Source: Bernardetia sp042180575
GTDB lineage: Bacteria; Bacteroidota; Bacteroidia; Cytophagales; Bernardetiaceae
DNA: 64,000 bases
Assembly: GCF_042180575.1 (NCBI RefSeq)
Contig: NZ_CP170094.1
Location: 3,658,001-3,722,000, forward strand
Direction: 5' to 3'
Part shown: piece after piece, positions 18,508-27,600 of the stretch
Layout of the letters: the number at the start of each line of letters is the position of its first letter
How positions within the stretch are numbered: the stretch's first letter is position 1
Notes under the pieces: generated by a model
Told to the model about the DNA's origin: nothing
Database searches by the model: none
The model's input: the letters and a program-made list of their open reading frames with translations, nothing else
Translations under genes and position numbers: made by a program

Positions 18508-21009
18508 CTAATAATAAATCACTTCACAACGTGGGTGGTCTTTCTTAAAATCATCTACTTTTCTACTAGAAATTTTGGTATTGTAACAGCGCAGAATTTC
18601 TAATTTTCTCATATTTTCTAAGCCTTTAAGGTTGCGTAATTTTGTAGTATTACAAGAAAGTTCGGTTAGTTCTTTTAAAGGTTCTAAGCATTTTATGGTT
18701 TTGATTTGTGTGCCTGCACAGTTTAAGCGTTTGAGGTTTTTGAATGCTCCCATTGGCTCAAGGCTTTCTACTGGTGTATTTTCAAAAACTAATTGCTCCA
18801 AATCTCTAAGAGGTGTAATTGGCTCAAGATTAGAAACTGGAGTTTCTGAAAAGCGCAAAATACGAAGCGTTTGGATATTTTTGATAGGAGAAAGATTGCT
18901 TACACTTGTACGCACAAAACTAAGTTCACGCAAACGAACAGACATTTGTAAAGGCTGCAAATCACGAATATCACTTATTCCATCAAGATTAATTGATTCT
19001 AAATAAATCATGGCGTGTAACTGTTCCTTATTTGGCTCTGTTTCTATTTTGACATGACTTTTCATTGCCTTTTTCCAACTTGCAGATAACCCTGTCCACC
19101 AATTATTGAGTGTAACTGTTTTGTAAATTACAATGGTAGAAGGATTTTTATTTAAAAATGTAGCAACTAGCTCATCTTTGAGAGCCGAACCATCAGCATA
19201 AATAAACTCTAAATTAGTCAGATTTTGTAATGTAGAAATATCACTTACAGATGTATTTTCAATATCTAGTTTTTTTAATCTAGCCAAACTTTGCAACGAA
19301 GAAACATCTGAAATTTTGGTATTATTTGCTTCCAACACTTCTAAAGCAATCAAATCACGCAAAGCTGTAATGTCTGTAACCTGCGTTCTGCTAATATTTA
19401 TTTCCTTCAATCCTTCAAAAATACGAAGTGGCTCAACCGTTTTGATAGACTGTCCTTTTGCATCAATTTTTGTAATTCTTGAAAGAGTAGCTAATTCTTC
19501 TTTTGTTGGATTTGATGGCGTTAATTTGCTTGCTGTTCTGAAAACTTCTTTCCATTCAAGAGATAAATTTTTCCACCAATTTTGTAATGCTTCTGATTCA
19601 TAAACTACCAAAATATTTGATTTTGATTTCGTTAGTTCTTGTGCCTGTCCTAGTTTTACACCTGTATTGTCACAATAAACACGCTCTAAAGCAGCAACAG
19701 AAACAAGAGGTTTTAAGCTAGAAATTTTAGTATTATTGGCATAAAGTAAACGTAATTTTTCTAGTTTAGAAAGAGGTTCTAAGCTACTTACATTTGTATT
19801 CGAAATATCCAAACGCTCTAGTTCTTTAGTTTCTGAAAGTGCCGAAATTGAAGTAATTGGAGTAAAAGAGGCTTCCAAAAATTGCAAATCAGAACTGTTT
19901 TTGAGTGGATCAAGATTAGCTACTTTCGTTTTTGAAATTCTAAGTTCTTTCAAAATACTTCCATCTACCATTCCAAGAGCTTCCAAAGAATTTACACCTG
20001 TAATAGACATATCCAAACGCTCTAAATGTGTCAAGTATTCAAGTGTTTTTATATCACTTACTTTTGTGTTTGAAACATTGAGTTCTCTCAAATTGGTTGC
20101 ATAAGTAAGAGCTAAAAGATCTTGAACTGGCGTATTAGAAGCATCCAAAACTTCTAAATTAGTGATACTTCGAAGTGGAAACAGGTTTGCAACCGATGTG
20201 TTTGCACACTTAAATGTCTTTAGTTTCATCAGACGACTTACTGGCTGAATATCCTTTACAGTTGGGTTATTACTAATATCCAAAACTTCCATTCCTACAA
20301 TAGAATGAAGTTGAGTATTACTAATCGAATCTCCAACAGGAATAGTTACGTATTGACTAAAAACAGCTAACCACTCGGCTGGTAAATCATTCCACCAACT
20401 ACGTAAAACTTCTGTTTCGTTCGCTTGACTTGTATAAATACTAATAATCTTCATGTCTTGACTTTCTGGGTCATAGCTCATGTCTATATAACGAGGAAGA
20501 TTATTTTTTACTTTTTCATTTTTAAAATTTGTGCCTTCTAATGCACGATTTGCAGTAACTGTAAAAAAAATCATTCCATCGGGAGCAACTCTATGAGCAA
20601 TACTAGAAACTTCATATTTGAAAGTTACATTTTTGTAGAAAAAGTCAATGTCTTTCAAATAAGACTGTACATTTTTGTTTACCCACAAATCACGTTTTTC
20701 AATCAAATCATCTTCTATCTGAACATCTCTATCTTTAAAGATTTTTTGAAAACTTTGATTGACAATCGTTTCTTTATCACGAACAGACGATTCTTCTTCG
20801 CCTAATGTATTGTACATAAATTGCATAAAAGAAACCAAAGAACGGACACGTCCTTCGTATTCTTCTAGTTTTTCGGCTGAAATCTGTTCGCCTTGTGTTT
20901 TTTTGTCTTTATCATTCTTGCCTGTGTTTTTTGTTGTCTGGGCAAAAAGAGTAGTAGTAGTGAATGCCAATAAAAGGCATAAGAGATAAGAACGGAAATT
21001 AATTACCAT
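18508..21009 (-). CDS. Exported leucine-rich-repeat protein with three WW modules
   Basis: 833 residues with signal peptide (…LLAFTTTTLFAQ, about 1-24). After an N-terminal domain (about 40-200) there are three repeats of the same architecture. A short 'WWxxLxxxWxxxf' module (WW at 205, 478 and 637) is followed by internalin-like 22-residue LRRs ('LERLDISNTNVSSLEPLSKL'). Each LRR block closes with an IVIY-like strand, including the very C-terminus (EVIYY). LRRs of this kind bind proteins or glycans. The start overlaps the stop of the upstream gene by 11 bases, indicating translational coupling. Probably a surface or periplasmic binding protein. Confidence 0.85.
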   Translation of the reverse strand: MVINFRSYLLCLLLAFTTTTLFAQTTKNTGKNDKDKKTQGEQISAEKLEEYEGRVRSLVSFMQFMYNTLGEEESSVRDKETIVNQSFQKIFKDRDVQIEDDLIEKRDLWVNKNVQSYLKDIDFFYKNVTFKYEVSSIAHRVAPDGMIFFTVTANRALEGTNFKNEKVKNNLPRYIDMSYDPESQDMKIISIYTSQANETEVLRSWWNDLPAEWLAVFSQYVTIPVGDSISNTQLHSIVGMEVLDISNNPTVKDIQPVSRLMKLKTFKCANTSVANLFPLRSITNLEVLDASNTPVQDLLALTYATNLRELNVSNTKVSDIKTLEYLTHLERLDMSITGVNSLEALGMVDGSILKELRISKTKVANLDPLKNSSDLQFLEASFTPITSISALSETKELERLDISNTNVSSLEPLSKLEKLRLLYANNTKISSLKPLVSVAALERVYCDNTGVKLGQAQELTKSKSNILVVYESEALQNWWKNLSLEWKEVFRTASKLTPSNPTKEELATLSRITKIDAKGQSIKTVEPLRIFEGLKEINISRTQVTDITALRDLIALEVLEANNTKISDVSSLQSLARLKKLDIENTSVSDISTLQNLTNLEFIYADGSALKDELVATFLNKNPSTIVIYKTVTLNNWWTGLSASWKKAMKSHVKIETEPNKEQLHAMIYLESINLDGISDIRDLQPLQMSVRLRELSFVRTSVSNLSPIKNIQTLRILRFSETPVSNLEPITPLRDLEQLVFENTPVESLEPMGAFKNLKRLNCAGTQIKTIKCLEPLKELTELSCNTTKLRNLKGLENMRKLEILRCYNTKISSRKVDDFKKDHPRCEVIYY

Positions 21010-21853
21010 TAGAATATATATAATTTAACAAAACATCTTTATTATCAGGAGTAAGGCGAGCCAAATTCGAAATCAGCCACCCATTATTGTATCCTCCACG
21101 ATTAAAACGAGAAACTTCAAGATACCAATTATCTATTTGGAAAAAGTGAAATTTTACATCTGTAACCGTTTTGAATTGTAGTGCATTACGAGCTACTTCG
21201 TACAAAAACAAACTTACATAATCTGTTTTATGACCTGTTTCTACATAATTTTTGACTTCTTTGAGTTCTTGAGGCTCATCGAATATCTTTCTTAGATTCA
21301 TAAACTCTAGTTCGTGGCTAAGGGGATGTAAAAATTTGCTTGGGTCTTGAATATCTTTTCCCATTATTTTGGCAAAAGGAGCAAAATAAACATTACTGAT
21401 TACCCATTTTGAACCCACTTTTTCTTCTTGGAGCTTCATAAAAAGTGTCAAGTCTTGTTCTCTACCTTCATAAACGAAACGAGTGGTTACCTCTGCAAAC
21501 CAATTTCCACCATGAAACTCTAAAAATGTAGGGTTAGTTGAGTTAGTAACTTGATTTACAAAATCATTTTTTACGGATTGAGGAACAGCTTTATTTTGTC
21601 CATCAAATAGAATATTAATATAATCTTTTCTATCTGAGTTATTTCTAAATTCTTTACTTGTTGGGTCAAACTTATTTCCTAGTTTGTCCTCTTCATGATT
21701 AAAACGCCTAAAAAACTGATTCATTTGCTTTGTTGCAGCATACAAATCAGATTCGTCTCCCAAATAATTACCTATTTGAGCCGAAACAGAAAAAGGCAAA
21801 AGAAAAACTAATGCCAAAAGGAAAGTTGAAAAAATATTTTTTACTATCATCAT
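20999..21853 (-). CDS. Exported protein of unknown function
   Basis: 284 residues with signal peptide (…LALVFLLPFSVSAQ). The mature protein is alpha/beta and shows two apparently related halves, each ending in a Trp-rich strand ('FHGGNWFAEVTTRFVYEG...WVISNVYFAP' and 'FFQIDNWYLEVSRF...GWLISNLARL'). No family recognised. The halves look like a duplicated NTF2-like or lipocalin-sized domain, but that is a guess. Coupled by an 11-base overlap to the LRR gene, so the two products likely act together. Confidence 0.7.
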   Translation of the reverse strand: MMIVKNIFSTFLLALVFLLPFSVSAQIGNYLGDESDLYAATKQMNQFFRRFNHEEDKLGNKFDPTSKEFRNNSDRKDYINILFDGQNKAVPQSVKNDFVNQVTNSTNPTFLEFHGGNWFAEVTTRFVYEGREQDLTLFMKLQEEKVGSKWVISNVYFAPFAKIMGKDIQDPSKFLHPLSHELEFMNLRKIFDEPQELKEVKNYVETGHKTDYVSLFLYEVARNALQFKTVTDVKFHFFQIDNWYLEVSRFNRGGYNNGWLISNLARLTPDNKDVLLNYIYSNGN

Positions 21854-21993
21854 AAATTAATTACGAATTGCTTTATTAATTGCGAACTGAAAGACGACGA
21901 AGTCAATTAAAAATTACGAATTACGAAAACCAATTACATGCTTTAAAAAATAAAAAACGTAATCCGTAATTCGTAATTCGTAATCGAACTTGT

Positions 21994-22593
21994 CTAGTTT
22001 CTCTTTGTTTCACTTACACGAACATCTCCTAACATAACATCCCAAAAGCCGATTTCACGACCAGCAATAGTAGTTTTTTTACGTTCTACATAAACTGTAA
22101 TGTCCTTTTTAGTTACATCAGAATACTGAACCAAACCATCGGCAGATTTACCTTGAAAACGTTGGAAGATAGTAATTACACCTACATAACGACCATCTGG
22201 TTGTTTTTCTAGGTCAGAAATATACTGAATATTAAACCAATCGATTTCTACTTGGTCGTAATTAAGAGCCATCAAACGGTCAAAATATTTACGAACACCA
22301 TAATAACGAATCGCTTTAGAGTTTACAGAAGAAACGCCCATTTCTGCACCATCAGAAAATAATTCCATAGCACGGTCAATGACACGCATTGCTTCCGAAT
22401 ACTGTGTAGATTTGTTGCCAATAATAGAAATATAACGGCTCAAGTCTTTTACTTTTTCAAGTGCAAGAGAATCAATAGCACGTTTACGAGTAGGACTAAG
22501 GTCAGCGTTTGTTTGAGCAGAAGCAGAAGAATCTACTGCCATAAAAGCAAAAACAAATAAAAATGAGAAAAGAATTTTTTTGATATTTTTCAT
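21994..22593 (-). CDS. Exported protein of unknown function
   Basis: 199 residues with signal peptide (…FMAVDSSASAQ). The mature part starts with a basic helix, then an NTF2-like pattern ('YFDRLMAL...IQYISDLEKQPDGRYVGVITIFQRFQG') ending in a strand-rich segment 'WDVMLGDVRVSETKRN'. It precedes the 284-residue gene by 140 bases on the same strand. Family not recognised; a small periplasmic ligand- or partner-binding role is only inferred from fold-like features. Confidence 0.65.
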   Translation of the reverse strand: MKNIKKILFSFLFVFAFMAVDSSASAQTNADLSPTRKRAIDSLALEKVKDLSRYISIIGNKSTQYSEAMRVIDRAMELFSDGAEMGVSSVNSKAIRYYGVRKYFDRLMALNYDQVEIDWFNIQYISDLEKQPDGRYVGVITIFQRFQGKSADGLVQYSDVTKKDITVYVERKKTTIAGREIGFWDVMLGDVRVSETKRN

Positions 22594-22813
22594 AATAACT
22601 GAAATTCAAATAGTGGATTTAAAAAGTTTAAAAAATGACATTGTAACTGAAAATGCAGTTACTCATTGAATGATAATAACTAGAGAATGATGTCTAATAA
22701 TAACTTAGAAATCAAAAAACTGTGCCAAAAATCAAAACTCAGTTGTGGCTGATAATTACATCAACCACAATTTTTCAATAGTTGTTGTTAGCTTTTTAAC
22801 TAATCAACATGTA

Positions 22814-23473
22814 TTAATTACTAAGTTCTAAAAGTTTGATTTTGCCATTTGCATCTGTACCAATGCTCACTACTTTGTGATTCATTTTCTTTTGGTCTTT
22901 GATGAAATTGAGGTATTTTTCGGCTGTTGTAGGCTCGTCATAATCTTTTTCTCCTCCTTCTTCTGCAATGATAATCAAAACAGGAGCTTGTGGAGAAGTA
23001 AATAATTTAAGTGCATTTTGAATAGAAGCATTTGCTGTGTTTGCATCACTTGCATTAGCAATTTCTGAGAAGAAATCTTTGATAGTTTTGCTCTTTTTAC
23101 TGGCTTCTTCTTCAGCTTCTTTACGACGTTTTTCTTCTTCTTCTCTGATGCGTTGCTCTCTTACGCTTTGCTCTGCTTGAGCGATAAGGTCTTTTACAGT
23201 TGGGTCATCAACATTCATTGCTTTGATAGCATCAATTCTTTTCTGACGCTCATCGGCAGACATGGAAGTATCATTCAAAACGGCTTGAAGGTCAGCAGTT
23301 GCTTTCTCAACTTTACGTTTTTTTTCTGCTGCTGCTTGTGCTTTTGCAGCTTCGGCAGCTTTCTTTTTACTGTTACAACTTGTAGTAGTTAGGGTAGTTC
23401 CCATTCCTAAGAGAATAATGAGATAAAAACTTAGACGAAAATACCATTTGCGAATTGACTTGTTCTTTTGCAT
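22814..23473 (-). CDS. Coiled-coil lipoprotein, first gene of the LRR block
   Basis: 219 residues. An N-terminal hydrophobic helix with lipobox-like TTSC (C33) is followed by Ala/Lys/Glu-rich coiled coil (about 35-135, 'EEEEKRRKEAEEEASKK'). The small globular C-terminus (about 140-219) contains VLIIIAEEGGEKDYDEPTTA. This last part resembles a domain seen at the end of Bacteroidota exported proteins, but I cannot name it. It could tether the following exported proteins to a membrane. The 220-base gap to the 199-residue gene makes co-transcription possible, not proven. Confidence 0.65.
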   Translation of the reverse strand: MQKNKSIRKWYFRLSFYLIILLGMGTTLTTTSCNSKKKAAEAAKAQAAAEKKRKVEKATADLQAVLNDTSMSADERQKRIDAIKAMNVDDPTVKDLIAQAEQSVREQRIREEEEKRRKEAEEEASKKSKTIKDFFSEIANASDANTANASIQNALKLFTSPQAPVLIIIAEEGGEKDYDEPTTAEKYLNFIKDQKKMNHKVVSIGTDANGKIKLLELSN

Positions 23474-23808
23474 AACAAAAAATAGGGTTTGAAGTGATTT
23501 AAAAAATACGGATTAAGTAAAAAATTGATTGAAAATAAAAAATTGTTCTAATAATTTAATTAAAACAACTTAAATAAATACTTGTTTTCTTTAAAAGAAT
23601 TGAATTTTGATAATTAAAAACATTCAAAAAAAACATTGTGATAGTATTTTTATGGCTAAATTGTGTAGCAAATTTGCTGACAGGTTTGATAAAAAAGTGA
23701 GAGCTTAAAAAATAAATTTGAAAGGTTTGTTATTTGCTATCTATTTTTAACAAAAACTCTTAAAAAGTGTTTAAAAAAATATTTTTCTTACGGCTGACTA
23801 AAGTTTCA
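23474..23808. other. AT-rich intergenic region between divergent genes
   Basis: 335 bases between the divergent lipoprotein gene (minus) and the 114-residue gene (plus). It is very AT-rich and presumably holds both promoters. I found no hairpin, repeat or clear TAnnTTTG box that I would defend. Confidence 0.5.
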
Positions 23809-24153
23809 ATGAACAAAATAACACAGCAACTCAAAAATGATTATTCACGCATTTATCAAAAACTAGAAAGTCATTTTGAAAGAATTCATTTTACTAGAAA
23901 AGCAAATTATTACACAGCTTATTTTGCTGATTTTTTGGATAAAATAGAAACAAAGGCAAAAGATTTAGAAAGGATCTTAAAAGTCACTCATATTCAAATA
24001 ACGGAAATAATAGACAAAAAAGAAAATAAAGCTACCAACACAGAGGTTTTGTGTTATTATTTCAAAGAGGTTCAAAAATTAGAGTTACTAATAGATACAC
24101 AAAAAGAAGAGTTGAAAAGTCTGCAAAAATCAATGAGGGAATATTGGTTTTGA
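23809..24153 (+). CDS. Small helical protein of unknown function
   Basis: 114 residues from the ATG at 23809 (MNKITQQLKNDYSRIYQ). An in-frame GTG at 23767 would add 14 hydrophobic residues and looks less likely. The protein is lysine/glutamate-rich and almost entirely helical, with heptad-like segments at about 40-65 and 85-110. No family recognised. It stands alone on the plus strand. Confidence 0.55.
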   Translation: MNKITQQLKNDYSRIYQKLESHFERIHFTRKANYYTAYFADFLDKIETKAKDLERILKVTHIQITEIIDKKENKATNTEVLCYYFKEVQKLELLIDTQKEELKSLQKSMREYWF

Positions 24154-24313
24154 TATATCTTCAAACTACGAACTAGAAAAAGTTAAAACTTTTTTTTGTT
24201 TTGACTGTTTTTAATACAGAAAAGAGATATATTCAATACTATTTCTAAATTCTAATTATTTAGGAATATTTTTTAAACTATTTTTTTTAATCTAAATACA
24301 GAAAACCTATATT

Positions 24314-24820
24314 ATGGGAGAAGTAAAAAACCTTATCGACAAGAAAGCTATTAGCAAAATGCAAGATATGGTAAAAGAACAACGAGTTTGCATGTTTGCT
24401 ACTAATTTATCAGAAACGCCTTTTTCAGTTTGTCCAATGACAGCACAAGAAGTTTCAGAAGATGGACATATTTTGTTTTTGAGTGCAGCCGATAGCGACC
24501 ACAACGAAAAAATATTATTAGATTCAAGAGTTCAGCTTATGTTTTCAAATGTTTCTGATAGTGAATTTATGAGTGTGTATGGAAAAGCAACCATTTCAAA
24601 AAATAAAGAAAAAATTGACAAAATTTGGGAGCCATTAGCAAAAGCATGGTTTCCAAACGGAAAAGATGACCCTAATTTGACAATCATTGAAGTTTTTCCA
24701 GACGATGCCTATTATTGGGATACCAAAGACGGAAAAATTGTTTCGATGGTCAAAATTGTAGCCTCTGCTCTAACAGGTGAAAAAATGGATAGTGGTGTAG
24801 AAGGGCATTTGAAAGTATGA
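24314..24820 (+). CDS. Pyridoxamine-5'-phosphate-oxidase-like flavin protein (general stress protein 26 type)
   Basis: 168 residues, cytoplasmic. The split-barrel FMN-binding pattern is visible: 'RVCMFATNLSETPFSVCPM' (strands 1-2), 'GHILFLSAADSDHNEKI' and 'VQLMFSNVSDSEFMSVYGKATI', then 'PNLTIIEVFPDDAYYWDTKDGK'. Members bind FMN, F420 or haem and are often induced by stress. Length and layout match the general stress protein 26 group, not true PdxH. Converges on the SPOR-like genes, with a long perfect inverted repeat between. Confidence 0.8.
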   Translation: MGEVKNLIDKKAISKMQDMVKEQRVCMFATNLSETPFSVCPMTAQEVSEDGHILFLSAADSDHNEKILLDSRVQLMFSNVSDSEFMSVYGKATISKNKEKIDKIWEPLAKAWFPNGKDDPNLTIIEVFPDDAYYWDTKDGKIVSMVKIVASALTGEKMDSGVEGHLKV

Positions 24821-24855
24821 AATTAATGAGGAAGTTTAGAATTACAGGTTATGTA

Positions 24856-24905
24856 ATAGCTCAATCGCATCTAAAAACCTTTATTTTTAGATGCGATTGA
24901 GCTAT
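24856..24905. repeat. 22-bp perfect inverted repeat between convergent genes
   Basis: Arms at 24856-24877 and 24884-24905 (ATAGCTCAATCGCATC... and its exact complement) are separated by a 6-base loop. It sits midway between the stops of two convergent genes, so a bidirectional terminator or a recent palindromic insertion are both possible. The stem is longer and more GC-balanced than the local terminators and lacks a strong T-tail. Confidence 0.8.
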
Positions 24906-24948
24906 AAAAGACTATTTTGAGTTCCAAGTTCACGTTATTTATTATGTA

Positions 24949-26088
24949 TTAATTTTTGTCTAAAGGAATTACTTTTCCTGGTTGTTGTCTATCAACAACT
25001 CCTTTTTCTACAAGCATGTGTTGTATTTGTTCTGCTTTCTTTTTACTCCAATAATTTCCATATAAAATTTTGAAAGTAAAATCAGGACCATAATGATCCA
25101 CTTTTATATAGGCTTCTCTATATCCTTCTTCAATAAGCATTTCACAAAACTCTTGCGCTCCTTCTTGTTCTGGAAAATCTGTCAAATGAATTACCCACCT
25201 TCGTTTATCAATTCTATGTCCTTTATGGTCATACATAAAATCATTTTTGGGGTCAAAGGGTTGATAAGGAGGATAAAATGTTTTGATTTCTAATACTTGG
25301 TTATCTTTTTTGAAAGGCATAAACCAATCATATTGCAATACAGAAAATGCTTGTACATCTTCATCAACAGGCTTGATATACAAATAATACGGATTTCCAT
25401 CTTCTTCTTTTTCCATTCTTGCAAGGTCGCCATTTATAGTTGGTGTATAAACAGTAATAAGTATATTTGAACGACGATCATCTTCTGGAGACTCTACAAA
25501 ACTCTCAGGCATTTTTGGAAGTGCTGTAATTACATCCATTTTACCATCAAAATTAAAATCTCCAAATGATTCTATACCAGGAAGAATACTATTAAAAGCA
25601 TAAGCAACAACTTTATCTGGATTAGTAATATCAAAAAGATTATAACACTTAAAACGACACCCTTTAGTCATACATTCTTCACTCAATGTATAAAAACAAA
25701 GGTATTTTTTACCTAAAAAATCAAACTCATAAACATCTAAAAAAATACTTAAATACTGAACTAATGAGCGTTCGATACTACAATAAAACCTAAAATGTTG
25801 TCCATTTATATATACTCCTGTTGGTGCTGGATTTATAATTGGATGGTATTGAGGACCATTGAGTACGTATAAAGAAATCGGGATACTTGACCCTTGATAA
25901 TCTGTAAAACTGGTATCACTCTTCTCTCTCGGAAGAGAAGGTGTAGGATGCATCGTAATAGTAACTGGCTCTTGGCTAAGTTGTGCTATTTGATAATCTT
26001 GTGCCAAAACAGAAGATGCATACAGCATAAAAGAACCTATAAATAAGATAAATACGATTATATTTTTCATAAACTGTGCTTTTTTCAT
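24949..26088 (-). CDS. Exported SPOR-like protein with DxNxDGxxD motif (paralogue 1)
   Basis: 379 residues with signal peptide (cleavage near SVLAQ; ATG at 26088, a second at residue 7). Conserved with its downstream-numbered neighbour: 'NGPQYHPI(L/I)NP.PTG..INGQ', a cysteine cluster (FYCS; EECMTKGCRFKCYNLFD), and the calcium-loop-like GDFNFDGKMDV. A C-terminal region of about 75 residues has SPOR-like alternation ('WVIHLTDFPEQEGAQEFCEML...FKILYGNYWSKKKAEQI'). SPOR domains bind denuded peptidoglycan. A cell-wall-binding periplasmic role is therefore plausible; the N-terminal domain is unknown. Confidence 0.7.
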   Translation of the reverse strand: MKKAQFMKNIIVFILFIGSFMLYASSVLAQDYQIAQLSQEPVTITMHPTPSLPREKSDTSFTDYQGSSIPISLYVLNGPQYHPIINPAPTGVYINGQHFRFYCSIERSLVQYLSIFLDVYEFDFLGKKYLCFYTLSEECMTKGCRFKCYNLFDITNPDKVVAYAFNSILPGIESFGDFNFDGKMDVITALPKMPESFVESPEDDRRSNILITVYTPTINGDLARMEKEEDGNPYYLYIKPVDEDVQAFSVLQYDWFMPFKKDNQVLEIKTFYPPYQPFDPKNDFMYDHKGHRIDKRRWVIHLTDFPEQEGAQEFCEMLIEEGYREAYIKVDHYGPDFTFKILYGNYWSKKKAEQIQHMLVEKGVVDRQQPGKVIPLDKN

Positions 26089-26221
26089 TTTTATTAGATA
26101 AGCAGACTTTATAGTATAATTAAAGATTTTTTATTCTTATCTTCAAAACGCTAGATTTTACTAAAAGTTATATTTATTAAGGAATAGAATATGAAGAATT
26201 AAATTAATTCAAAAAGTAGGA

Positions 26222-27364
26222 TTAAAACTCTGTTCTCATATTTATTAATCTACCATTTACACCTGCTTTTTTTAAGTCTAACTGTAACTGTTGTATTTTT
26301 TCTTTGTTTTGATAATTTCCTGCCAAAACCAAAAAATGCAAATCTCTATTGTATTGGTCTATATACACAAAGACATCTTCCAGCCCTCCTTGCATCAAGT
26401 ATTCACAATAATCTAAAGCACCTTCAATCTCATCAAACTCAGCTACTTGTACTGCCCAAACATTTTGAGGAACTCGGTAGCCTTTTGCATCATACAAAAA
26501 AGGTTCTTTAGGGTCAAAGGAAACATAAGGAGCATAATAAGGTGTAATAGGAGCTATTTTTCCTGATTGATCTTTTAATGGAATAAACCAATCATTTTGT
26601 ACCACCTCAAACCCTGAAAACTCTTCATCTGTTCCTTTTATAAATAAATAATAGCTATTTCCTTCATGTTTTATATCCACTGCTTTTCCTTCTTTATCAA
26701 ATGAAAACACAGTAACTAATCCGTAAAGCGACTTATCTTCTGTTGGGATTTTGTCTTCTTCAATATTAGGAGGAAGCTGTGAAGCTACACGAATAAAATC
26801 CATTACACCATCACTATTATAATCTCCAAACGTAAATGTTTCTCCATATACGCTTGCAAATGAATTGGCTGATACATTGTTGGGATCAGTTACATCAAAT
26901 AAATTATAACAACGATACAAACACCCTTTATGCAAACAATCTTCTCTAAAACTAAAAAAACAAAGATATTTTCTTCCCAAATATTCAAATTCGTAAATAT
27001 CTAAAAAGTTAGAGATATTTTTTTCACTCCCTCTTTCTGAGTCACAATAAAAATTATATTCTTTTCCATTAATCAGAAGTCCTGTGGGGTTAGGATTCAA
27101 AATGTGATGGTATTGAGGACCATTGACAAAATAAACAGAAAAATCTCCATACAAACCAGAATAAACCGTCAGTGTGGTATCTCCTTTTTCATCAAATCCT
27201 GAAGGTAAGGGGTGTGACTTTACCTCTACCTGTTCTTGAACAAGCATAGGAAAAGTATAAACAGCCTGTGCTTTACTTGTTTGACTGAAAGCTAAAAGAA
27301 CGAAAGCAGAGAATAAGAATAACGTATATTTTTTCATAATAGAGAACATTTTGAAAGCCATCAC
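26222..27364 (-). CDS. Exported SPOR-like protein with DxNxDGxxD motif (paralogue 2)
   Basis: 380 residues. The best signal peptide starts at the third Met (MKKYTLFLFSAFVLLAFSQT...AQ), so the true start may be 27343 (nine bases or more inside). Same architecture as the gene at 24949: NGPQYHHILNPNPTG, FYCDSERG, a CLHKGCLYRCYNLFDVT cysteine cluster, GDYNSDGVMD loop, and a C-terminal SPOR-like repeat ('WAVQVAEFDEIEGALDYCEYL'). The 133-base gap and same strand suggest tandem duplication and perhaps co-transcription. Confidence 0.7.
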   Translation of the reverse strand: MMAFKMFSIMKKYTLFLFSAFVLLAFSQTSKAQAVYTFPMLVQEQVEVKSHPLPSGFDEKGDTTLTVYSGLYGDFSVYFVNGPQYHHILNPNPTGLLINGKEYNFYCDSERGSEKNISNFLDIYEFEYLGRKYLCFFSFREDCLHKGCLYRCYNLFDVTDPNNVSANSFASVYGETFTFGDYNSDGVMDFIRVASQLPPNIEEDKIPTEDKSLYGLVTVFSFDKEGKAVDIKHEGNSYYLFIKGTDEEFSGFEVVQNDWFIPLKDQSGKIAPITPYYAPYVSFDPKEPFLYDAKGYRVPQNVWAVQVAEFDEIEGALDYCEYLMQGGLEDVFVYIDQYNRDLHFLVLAGNYQNKEKIQQLQLDLKKAGVNGRLINMRTEF

Positions 27365-27557
27365 TTGAAATGAAAGTCAAATGAGAATCAGAATCTAGCA
27401 TTTTTTAAATAATAAATAACGAGGAAAGTTAAAAAAATGGAGTTAGAAAGACAGTTTTGATTTTCCTCATCAAAATTATATATCCAAAATACGAACCAAA
27501 AATGTTATTTGTATTTTTCTAACTTTATTTTAGGTTCAATTTAGCTAAAATTATAAA

Positions 27558-27591
27558 AAACAGAAAACGTATTACCTACTGTTTTCTGTTT
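27558..27591 (-). terminator. Terminator of the 149-residue exported protein gene
   Basis: AAACAGAAAAC pairs perfectly with GTTTTCTGTTT about 10 bases past the stop, followed on the minus strand by TTTTTT. Confidence 0.7.
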
Positions 27592-27600
27592 CTTTATTCT

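Noticed and set aside
18632..19603. Plus-strand ORFs of 124 and 95 codons inside the LRR gene
   Set aside because: Repetitive LRR codons generate open antisense frames; the minus-strand protein is clearly real.
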